A stretch of DNA of 20,598 nucleotides from NCBI GenBank assembly GCA_005223375.1, contig RXOD01004551.1:1-20598 (forward strand), written 5' to 3'. The notes beneath the pieces were generated by a model that saw only the letters and a list, made by a program, of their open reading frames with translations, did no database searches and had not been told where the DNA came from. The stretch comes from Amoebophrya sp. AT5.2. Taxonomy: Eukaryota; Sar; Dinophyceae; Syndiniales; Amoebophryaceae. Positions 1 to 8,122 of this stretch are shown one piece after another. Position 1 is the first letter of the stretch, and every line of letters starts with the position of its first letter. The translations under genes and the position numbers were made by a program.

Positions 1-3000
1 CTGCCGGTGCAGCTGCTGGAAAGCCCGGGGTCGGCGCTGTAGTGCAGGGCACCGCGATGTCGTCGAGTGGCGCGGGCGGAGGGCAGCCGGGGAGCAGTGC
101 GGGGATCGCGACAGGCAAGAGCAGCTACCCGCAGGGACCCTCTAGTTCTAGTAAGGAGAGGCCGAAGTCGGCACACCAATGGGTCTCGGGGGGGACGAAC
201 CACGGGTCCTCCGCGACCGACTTAACGAAGACGCTTGCGACGATAAAGCAGCAGATCGAACGTGAAAAAGCCCGGCTGCAAGCGCCGCACAAACACGGCT
301 CGTATCGAACGTCAGCGCATAAGACCGGCGGGGGAACCGCAGGTGGTGCAGCAGCGGCGGCTGGGCCGCCCTCTTCCGGCGGAGGCATCGCGCCGGCAAC
401 GGGAACGAGCGACCACTGGCCGCGAATACAGCTGGGTGGCGGAGCCGGGTCCGGACCGGCGCACGCCGGCGGCATGAAGACGCGGCCGCAGACCGCGGGT
501 CACTACGGACGAGGGGGGAGCAGCAGCTCTTCGGGCGGCACTGCGGCGCACACCAAGCTGCTCGGCGCCACCCGCGGCCACAATTCGTCTTCCAGCAGTG
601 GCGCGGGCCAGGACGAACGTACTGGCGCAGGAGCGAGAACTTCAGGGTCGAAGCGAACGGACGTGCTGCGCTACACGCACCACGGGTCTGGAACTGCCGG
701 CGGAACGAACCGCGAGCGAACCCGGCCTCAGAGCGGCGTCGTGCGCCCTACCTCGGGGGGGTACGGGGCGGGGGGACATGGAGGCACTTCAAACACGGTG
801 CGCGACCAGGTGTTATTGAAGCAGCAGCAGCGTCCCAAGACCGCCGGTGCCGCGGGGAGGACGATGGCGGACCGCGCAGACCTCGTGGATCGGTCGGGAA
901 AGCAAATACCCAGCTCGCTGCTAGAGCGCGGCTATTACGTCACGGGGAAAACCATAGGACAGGGAGCGTACGCGGTACTACTTTATTTTGTGCATTTTTT
1001 GCAGCTCTACTTCGTACGTCGTCTTCGGCTGTCTGTGCTACGTAGTTCTGGGTCGCCAAATGATTCGCAACATCCATCATGGAGCACGCAGCTACTGAGC
1101 TCTTTTCTGGGATGAAGTAGATGTAGACCCCACTGGTCCACCCCAACGGCGCATCCCTCGACGACCATCAGTCCGTCCGCGTGTGCACGCATTTTCCGAC
1201 GGAGAAGGCGTTCGCGGTGAAGATATTCGACAAGACGCGGTCGCACTGGGACAACCGGAAGAAACTGGTGTATCGGGAGGTGAAGCTGATGGAGAAGATA
1301 TGTCGGGACAATCCCCATATCTGCAAGTTCTTTGAGTACGTTGACCAGTCCAACTTCCTGCACCTCTTCATCGAGCTCGTAAACGGGGGAAACCTGCGAC
1401 AAGAGCTCAACAAAAGGCAACTCCGCAGGATCAGCGAAGGGACGGTACTGTAAATTGTTGATTCGTCTACTTCTACCTCTTCGCTACCCAGCTCCTATTA
1501 ATCTGATTGGTTTTCCTTTTCGCATATTAACGATCGAGGAAATGGCGCAGGTTCGCGCACGCGGCATCAAAAATCAAAGATAATTTCAATCCCCGATGGA
1601 GATGGACATGGATCGGCATCGGTTTCGGTTCGCATAATAAATCGATCCAACACGAACACCACAGACCCGGCACTATTTCTGGCAGATTTGCGACGGCATC
1701 GAGTACCTGCACCAGAACCTTGTGGTGCACCGCGACATCAAGCTGGAAAATCTTTTGCTGCACCACTCGAACGACCGGGTGACGGTCAAGATCGTGGATT
1801 TTGGATTCGCGGTGAAGCTCCAAACTCCCTGCCAAAAGCTAAAAGTGTTCTGCGGCACGCCGAGTTACATGTCACCGGAAATCGTGGCCGGAAAAGAATA
1901 CTCAGGCTTCCAAAGCGACGTGTGGGCGCTGGGCGTGGTACTCGAATTCGCGCTGCGGTTTCTGCGTGTATAGATGTAGATGTAGTTGTAGCCCTCACGC
2001 ATCCACGACATGCAGAACGCATATGCAATGGCGAAAATGCGCCTGTTGATATGAGATCTTTTATCCTCCTCGCCATAGTATCCTGATCTCAATCAACCTA
2101 TACTATCATGATCAGGTGCTCTATGTCCTGCTTTGCGGGCGTTTTCCGTTCAAGGCGAACCAAGAGCACGAGCTGTACCACAAAATCCGGCGCGGGAGTT
2201 TTTCTCTGGCGGACAACCACATCTCGCCGACGGCCAAGCGCGTGATAAAGGGTATTTTGCGCGTTGACGCTTCTCTACGCCCGGTGGTGTCCCAGATCGT
2301 CCATCACGCGTGGGTGTTGCAGGGAGCTCCGTCCAGTCACCCGCATCATCAGCATCAGACAATGAGCGGGTGGTCGTCCTCATCATCTTCATCGAGTAGA
2401 CCCGCGTCAACGCATTCGAATGGTGGTCAGGCAACGATGAACGCATCAGCAGCAGCCAGTAGGCGGGACGACGTGCACGGCGTCGCGGCAAAGAGTAGGC
2501 TGCCCAGGAGTGCGTCGGCGGCTCTGTCGACCGGCTCTGCGGGAGAGCACGGCCAGCCAGGAACCGCGCAGGATCATGAGCAACACCCATCTTCATTGAG
2601 CGTGGGAGGCGCGGCTGAGCCTGGGGAGACGCTGAGCCTGGGGAGCTGCCCACAGCTAGAAGAGGTGGGGCGGGAGCCATCGCGACTGGACGGGATGAGC
2701 CTAACACGGGACGGAGGAGGTTCGACGATGAACAAGTTTTTGAACACGGGCGTGCTGGGAAGAACAAACGCCGCGGGGGGCGTGCAGAAAGATTTCAATC
2801 AAGTACCGATTGCTTGTAGTAAGTAGCTTGCTTTCAAAAATTGCGTGTTGTTGCTGTGGCACTGTGGCTAGTATCCTCACTCTGCAGCTTGAGCTTGGTT
2901 ACAGTTTCGCCTTTCTGTTTCTAAACGGTTTATAACGTGGTATACATGGTGGAATTCACTCCTTCATTTTCAACAGGAGCAGCCTGACGACAGCCAGTAT

Positions 3001-3057
3001 TCGGGAACGAACACACCCGTGGAGCACGTTTCGGTTGGCGAAATTTCGAGGGGCTGA
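1..3057 (+). CDS. CAMK/SNF1-like serine/threonine protein kinase, five exons, 5'-partial
   Basis: My exon model is <1-974, 1172-1444, 1665-1937, 2116-2802 and 2977-3057. All four introns are phase 0 and begin GTAC. Numbering from the ATG at 57, the product is about 743 aa. Residues 1-295 are low-complexity (Gly/Ser/Ala) with repeated R-P-x-[ST]-[AG] motifs. The kinase domain then shows the glycine loop GQGAYA (301-306), the ATP lysine in AFAVK (K323), HRDIKLEN (D421), DFG (D442), the activation loop FCGTPSYMSPE, and VLYVLLCGRFPF in subdomain IX. This order and these residues indicate an active kinase of the CAMK/SNF1-MARK type; the substrate is unknown. A Ser/Gly-rich tail follows. The reading frame is open to the window edge and the ATG at 57 lacks the A at -3 seen in the other genes, so the true start may lie upstream. 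The last exon is the least certain: donors near 2816-2823 with other frames are possible, and the gene could extend to the exon-like stretch at 3300-3422. Confidence 0.85.
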
Positions 3058-3299
3058 AGAGGACACAATTAATGACAGACCGACCCCGAGTTCACTTTTA
3101 CTTTCAGGTAGAAGTAGGCACTCAAACTCACGCACCACAGTGACTTCCTTGCCTCTCGCCCGCGGCCGCAACCAGTGGCTGAAATCGTCCCCTCATTTAT
3201 TGCGGTCGTGAGGATTCCGGGAAATTCGAACGTGGTACAGCATGGTACTTATATATAGCTCGAGAAATAATTCTCATCTCTAATTCACATCCACTCCAG

Positions 3300-3422
3300 G
3301 CCATCTCCATCAAACTCAAATCCCTGCACGTAGAGGCGTATGCGGAGCGAGCTCGACTACAAATCCACCTCGCCAGCACGGCCTGCGTGGCGTCTCAATA
3401 TTACTTGAATCAGTGTCAGTGA
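3300..3422 (+). CDS. Exon-like stretch of 40 codons, parent gene uncertain
   Basis: A frame starting right after a good acceptor (a pyrimidine-containing tract ending CCACTCCAG) encodes 40 residues rich in amphipathic-helix character (for example LKSLHVEAYAERARLQIHLA) and ends with TGA at 3420-3422. No ATG starts it in frame. It could be a terminal kinase exon joined in phase 0 from an earlier donor in 2977-3057 (GT at 3019, 3028 or 3034). It could also be the second exon of a tiny gene whose ATG at 3242-3244 directly precedes a GTACTT donor. I do not recognise the peptide, and chance is a real alternative. Confidence 0.2.
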   Translation, partial: AISIKLKSLHVEAYAERARLQIHLASTACVASQYYLNQCQ

Positions 3423-3932
3423 GCAGGCACTGTGTTTACGCGGCACATCCTAGTACGTGGCGGCGGTTCGTCGACGGGTCACAAGCAACGGTGGGGCTTC
3501 GCTTTTCTTAGCAATCCTTTGTACTGTAGAAGATTTCGAGATTACAGATGACCTCCCGCTTCCCCGCTAGCATCTCTTAGCGCGCTTTCTTGCGGTAGCA
3601 ATCAGTGACTCCCTCTTATTATGACGGCAAGATGTGATGTTGAGGCTGAGCTTCCTCCTTGAAAGTCCCCAGCACAAGCACGATCTTTTCGAAGGGGGGC
3701 AGCGATTTTGTTTCGCATTTTCCTGCCTCCCTTCGTATGGTCTCAGCACAGACTTTTCTGGCTGTGGCCATTTTTAGATCGACATAGAAAGATTGATACT
3801 ACACTCAAGCACAAACGACTTCGGCTCTTTCACAAGCTATTATCAACCTGCCGTCGTCGAAGAAGATGCTTCAACTGAGTACAAGCGATCATCGCACAAA
3901 AAATGCATCTTGTACATTAGCAGCAGTTTGCT

Positions 3933-3972
3933 AGCAGAGCGGGGGACCGAACGCGGCTCTTAGCGCTCTGCT
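3933..3972. repeat. Perfect 9-bp inverted repeat (hairpin)
   Basis: AGCAGAGCG (3933-3941) is followed 22 bases later by its exact reverse complement CGCTCTGCT (3964-3972). The loop is G/C-rich. It lies in non-coding DNA between two + strand genes. It might be part of a structured RNA or an RNA-processing signal, but no RNA family is recognised. Confidence 0.4.
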
Positions 3973-4695
3973 CGCTCGGAGCATTATGACGCCGCTACCC
4001 AAACAAAGGTTGTTGCTGCACTATCTTCTTGCTGTTGCTAGAGGTAGAGGAACATGTTATTGTTAAACAAAAAAGCACTTGGGTTTGGAGCCAGGGGTCG
4101 CGGACCTCTTTGGCAGGTGACTGTCTCGAACTTTTTCACCTGACTAAGGAAAGCACAAGCTCTAGCTCCACATAAAAGAAAGTAAATCTTCCGACACGAA
4201 GAACTGAAATTTTGCGCTTTCATTGCTTTTCGCCCGGGGTCGCCGTCTTCCTCGACCGTGATTGTCCCCACGCAAAGAACGGCCTGTCCCCGAAGCAACT
4301 GTTCTTTTTTTGTACGAGGCTATATCTACGCACTGGTCAACTGCTGTCCGGTTCGAAAGGAATCTGTGAAACCGTGGAGATCATTTTTGGAAGGCAGTTG
4401 AATCTGTTGAGTTGAGATCATCATAGTTCACATCAAGCTCCTCGTTTCCGTAGAAGGCAGTGGCGGGTGGTGGACTTGGAAGGCAGTTTACTCGTTCGTG
4501 ATCAGATTTCTTCGTGCAAAGACGCGATCTTCGGCCGCCTCTCAACCCATCGTGCTAATGACGTCCTCTCGAAGTCGAAGTCGAATCCATGATTCATTCT
4601 CACCCTAAGGTCCTTGTGAGGACGCATCTCATCAACGAGCGTGAGTACGACAAGAAGCAGATAGTTTGAGACCTTAAACTCTACAGCAAAATAAA

Positions 4696-6027
4696 ATGTC
4701 TTCCAAGCGGTGGGACTTCAAGCTGGAGAGCAGCGAAAGCTCCGGCAAAAGTGGAACGCCAGATCCCAGTCTCGGTTGGCGGGCAGACGACGCGTCAGTA
4801 ACGGCGACGGGGGCCATAAAGAAGCCGGCCAGCATTGACAAGTCATTTCTCGACAAGAAGGCCTGGGAAGCGGTGATGCAGCCAGCGCAAGGGGTATAAA
4901 ACTTCTTTAAGAAAATAGTAGAATTCGCTGGCCGTCAAGAGGAGCAACTTATTCCTCGGATTTCATTTGCTCGCACGCGAATATCTTCAGACGGAGCCCA
5001 TGTGGAAGCGCATACATACATAGGTTCATCAATTCTTTAGAAGAACCAACTATAAATACTGTTTGTATAATCGGTAGTACGAGGAAATTCATCGGATTCC
5101 TTCCAAAACGTCCCTCTCGCTCGCTTTGTCCCTATTCTAGCTCTCTTCGGATCATTTATCTTCGCGTCGCAGGTGTTCATGAACGTGTTTATGCTCTGGA
5201 TGATGGGGAACAACCCGGGGATTTTCGGGATCATGATGCTGGCGTACGCTTTGACGTCGAGCGTGGCGCAGCTGAAGAACGTGAACAACGTTTTTTTGCC
5301 GTTTACGCAGCAGAACGTCGACTGCAGCTTCCAGAAGATCGCCTACGTCCTCATCTGTCTCGGCGTGCTTATGCGATCGATCGAAAGACCAGCTGGTTGG
5401 AAGTAGGGATAAATGGGTAAGTGAAAATGAAATTTCTAGGTAGAAGAGTAGTGGTCCTCCCTCTTGCCTAGCAAGCATTGCGTTCTGCAATTGCGAACAG
5501 TAGAGGTTTGCGAAAGGAGTAGGAAGGCGGTCATCCGCGGTCGGCAGACCATCGGCAAATCTGCAGCCCACAGCCGGCAACACCAATACATAGGGCGCTG
5601 CACTACCACTAGTGGGCACTCCCTTTTCCCGTTCCATCCCGTGGTTTCTGGCTCTACATAGAGCGTGGCTTCTCTGCCATCATGTCCACCGCCGCGGTCG
5701 TGGCAGGATTGTTCCAGTCCCTCCGGGGTGGCTTGTTCCCATTGCCCTCCCAGTGGCTAGCGACCTGGTCCCCATAGATTGATAGTTTAGTGGGGCACCT
5801 CGACCTCTCAAACTACAGCGCCTTACCGTACCCATCACCTAAGGGCACTCATTGCCTGGCGCTTACCGGTTCGTTGCTCGCTTACAACCCGCTTACAACC
5901 AACTGGCTCGTTCATAGTGTTCGGCTATCTTCTCTACTCCGCAAGCGGCATGGGACTGCTGCCCACGCAAACCGGAGACTGGATCTCCAAAATACCCTAC
6001 GTACCCATCACGGAACGGCTCATATGA
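4696..6027 (+). CDS. EMC4: ER membrane protein complex subunit 4 (EMC4/TMEM85 family)
   Basis: EMC4 is a core membrane subunit of the ER membrane complex, which inserts tail-anchored and multi-pass proteins into the ER. Exons are 4696-4893, 5173-5364 and about 5917-6027, giving about 166 aa (human is 183). Exon 1 ends in the family block KKAWEAVMQPAQG. Exon 2 carries FMNVFMLWMMGN, then IFGIMMLAY and the AFLPF-like block FLPFTQQ. Exon 3 carries the second hydrophobic segment and the hallmark MGLLPTQTGDW near the C terminus. Intron 1 (4894-5172) is GT-AG, phase 0. Intron 2 is best placed between two copies of GTG without a GT-AG pair (see the separate entry). With that junction the spacing from the KIAY block to MGLLP is 17 residues, the same as I recall for human and plant EMC4. 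The start ATG has A at -3. The 3' end assumes the TGA at 6025. Confidence 0.93.
5365..5916 (+). other. Non-canonical, repeat-flanked intron in EMC4 (introner-like)
   Basis: The coding sequence is interrupted for 552 bases. GTG stands at both ends (5365-5367 and 5917-5919), so the exact cut can slide by three bases; none of the homology-consistent positions gives GT at the start together with AG at the end. Just inside the ends lies an imperfect inverted repeat: CCAGCTGGTTGGAAGTAGGG (5389-5408) against the complement of CCCGCTTACAACCAACTGG (5888-5906), about 16 matches of 19-20. The right side also contains a perfect 11-bp tandem repeat, CGCTTACAACC twice (5879-5900). Short direct repeats plus inverted repeats are the known layout of introner elements. 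A GT-AG alternative (5357-5917) exists in frame but removes three residues from a constant-length membrane segment. Confidence 0.65.
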
Positions 6028-6435
6028 TGGAGGAGTATGGACATGGACGGATTTTTGGCTGCCATGAGCTGGTTGAGAGGGGGAGGGGCCTCCGGCGCGC
6101 ACCTAGCGGAAAAAATTCTATTCACTACCCATTGACCACACAGACACAAAGAACGAACTCGACGTCTTGTGGCGTGTGGGGTTCACCCAGGATAATTCCT
6201 CTGCTGCGTCGGGGTACGTAGGCGATGATAGGAGCTTTACACAAAAGGCCCATACAGCGACATTCGCCGTGAGTTAATACGACAAAATGGACTACAAAAA
6301 AGTAAATCGGGAGCCCCCGGAGGCCGGGAATCGTCCCCCGGATCGAAGTTGTCGATGATGTTCGCGCCATTCAATGTATGATGCAAAATTGTTTTTGATG
6401 TGACCAGGCTAGCGTAGTGACGCATCGGACCAAGC
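6028..6435. other. Intergenic gap, EMC4 to orphan membrane protein
   Basis: About 400 bases with no supported gene. A 23-codon frame from an ATG at 6287 and a C/G-rich patch at 6311-6345 are visible but carry no signature. It probably holds the EMC4 3' UTR and the promoter of the next gene. Confidence 0.5.
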
Positions 6436-7770
6436 ATGGCACGAGCACGTGCGCACGAAGACGAGTCCCCGCCGCCGACCCGACCACGAGAGCCCCCGCC
6501 GGCGCCGGAGCGTCTCTCGTTCCTCGCCCACTACCCGCGCTTGGTCGCGGTTTTCTGCGTCCTTCAACTTGCCGGATGGACGGCGAACCTTCTGGAGATT
6601 TGCGGCGTCCTCGGCCCCCTGGGCTCCGCGGTGAACGCCGCCGCGCTCACCTTCGACGTCGCGCTCTGCCAGCTGCTGTACTTTGGGACGCTCCACTACG
6701 GCCTGCTCGACTTCTCGGCGTTGAACGTTGTGTGCCGCATCGCCTTCGCGGTGGACGGGCTGGGACTCCTGTTGAACTACGTGCTCGTGGAGAAGCCGCG
6801 CTCGGCGGCCGAAGCCGTGCAGGAGAAGGTGAAGCGGGAGACGAACACGATCGCGGGCGTGGACGCGGCGATTTGGGGGGTGGTGTGTGCGGTGTCGGCC
6901 TGGATCGGCGTGCAGGTGTTGGTGGTCGCGCGGATGCGGCTGTGCGAAAAGTGGATCCTGCTGGCCGCGATGAAAAATAGCAACGGAAGTACGGCGACGT
7001 CGGCCACGAGCCAGGAGCAAAGCCAAAGTAGACAAAGCGCGGGTCCTGCTGAGGGGTGCGCATCTACTTCAACAACCACGACAAATCAGGTTGCTCCGGA
7101 GTCGTCTGGCCATCCAGCCGGAACGGAAACCACCACCAGCGACCTCTTTCCACCACCTGTGGAAAATGATAATTATTCTGCTGGTGCAAATTTCCAACTT
7201 GCCGCTTTGAGTGACGAGTTCGCCAAACTGTACGCGGTCGCGGGAATTTTCATCCTATCCGTCGCCGTTTTTGCAGCTATAAAAGCAGGCACGGCGGAAA
7301 AGCAGGACGAAGTGGAAGCCCGCGTGCAGAATGACGCGCTGTTCAGTACCTCGTTTGCGGCTGGCATGCTCGGCGGCATGAAAGTATGCCTGTTTGATGC
7401 GTCAAACGCGGGGACGCGAATGGGCGACTTACTCGGCTGTGCCAGCAGGAGAGGAAGAGCGCCGCTTCCACTTCCCGTCAAGATCGCGGCCGCTTGCTTC
7501 GTCGTGTTCGTAGCGATCCATATCGCGTATGTTGTGCTGGCGTTCGGCGACTTCGGCAGTGATGAAGATGCTGAGAACGACCCAGCAGCATCAAGGGACG
7601 AGCTGTCCTCGGAAATGCGGGTGGTGGAGTGGGCCTGTCGGTTGAAGATACACCTGGTGCCGGCACTGGTGATTTGGTTCTGCGCGGCTTACGGGTTCGG
7701 GGCGAAGCCATCGCACATGTGGGACACAGCAGGAACAGAAAGAAGGTTACGAGAAAAAATGCGTGCATGA
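6436..7770 (+). CDS. Orphan multi-pass membrane protein, 444 aa
   Basis: I do not recognise a family. The single uninterrupted exon starts at an ATG with A at -3 and encodes a Pro/Arg-rich N terminus. About seven hydrophobic segments follow, at roughly residues 35-58, 62-88, 96-118, 142-165, 263-283, 348-370 and 403-421. A hydrophilic Ser/Thr/Gly/Gln-rich loop (about 180-250) separates the first four from the last three, and the C terminus is basic. No signal peptide, pore motif or catalytic motif is evident. It could be a transporter-like or receptor-like integral protein, but the sequence supports only membrane topology. High third-position G/C and a hydrophobic pattern limited to this frame support real coding. 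Confidence 0.75.
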   Translation: MARARAHEDESPPPTRPREPPPAPERLSFLAHYPRLVAVFCVLQLAGWTANLLEICGVLGPLGSAVNAAALTFDVALCQLLYFGTLHYGLLDFSALNVVCRIAFAVDGLGLLLNYVLVEKPRSAAEAVQEKVKRETNTIAGVDAAIWGVVCAVSAWIGVQVLVVARMRLCEKWILLAAMKNSNGSTATSATSQEQSQSRQSAGPAEGCASTSTTTTNQVAPESSGHPAGTETTTSDLFPPPVENDNYSAGANFQLAALSDEFAKLYAVAGIFILSVAVFAAIKAGTAEKQDEVEARVQNDALFSTSFAAGMLGGMKVCLFDASNAGTRMGDLLGCASRRGRAPLPLPVKIAAACFVVFVAIHIAYVVLAFGDFGSDEDAENDPAASRDELSSEMRVVEWACRLKIHLVPALVIWFCAAYGFGAKPSHMWDTAGTERRLREKMRA

Positions 7771-8122
7771 GCATACGCAAAAGTGGAACCTATGTTGAAG
7801 ATTGATAGATGTTCACTTGCGGTGGAAAATGCAAATATCCACGAATCGATCAACGAAGGTTAGAAGTACCGGCGCTAGAGGGCCACCCAGCTTGTTCTTC
7901 ATCAATCTATAGATCTATCAGCTTCAAGTTCAACTTCCCACAAGTATTCTATTGAAATTGATGCGCGAACGCGAACGTCAAACCACCACGCGCACTCACT
8001 TTTCTGCCATGGACCCGGACGAGCATGCTGACTGTGCGGAAAAAAAATAAAATTTTTAGGGTGGCACGACTGCAGCTGACCACTCTGTTGCGTGAGGGCG
8101 ACTTTTTCACCCGAGAAAAACG
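7771..8122. other. Intergenic gap upstream of the oxygenase
   Basis: About 350 A/T-richer bases without a gene in a reliable frame. I see no TATA-like box or structured RNA. Confidence 0.5.

Larger units (their letters stand above)
3058..4695. other. 1.6-kb gap between kinase and EMC4
   Basis: No convincing complete gene is seen on either strand. It holds one exon-like stretch (3300-3422) and a hairpin (3933-3972), listed separately. The remaining open frames are short, lack family signatures and run in conflicting directions. It presumably contains the kinase 3' UTR and the EMC4 promoter. Confidence 0.5.

Noticed and set aside
3763..3783. Resemblance to the dinoflagellate spliced leader (GTGGCCATTTTTAGATC)
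   Set aside because: Only the GCCATTTT core matches; the conserved GGCTCAAG end is absent and no donor GT follows as required of a spliced-leader gene.
4349..4363. GGTTCGAAAGG as a tRNA T-loop
   Set aside because: No matching acceptor, D-loop or anticodon arm can be found at the right distances.
6028..6132. In-frame open stretch of 34 codons after the EMC4 stop as readthrough or extra exon
   Set aside because: EMC4 already reaches the family length at the TGA, the only GTAC donor nearby would give an intron too short, and no readthrough evidence exists.
6409..7035. 208-codon minus-strand frame opposite the orphan membrane protein
   Set aside because: His/Arg-rich antisense shadow; the + strand frame has clear membrane-segment periodicity.
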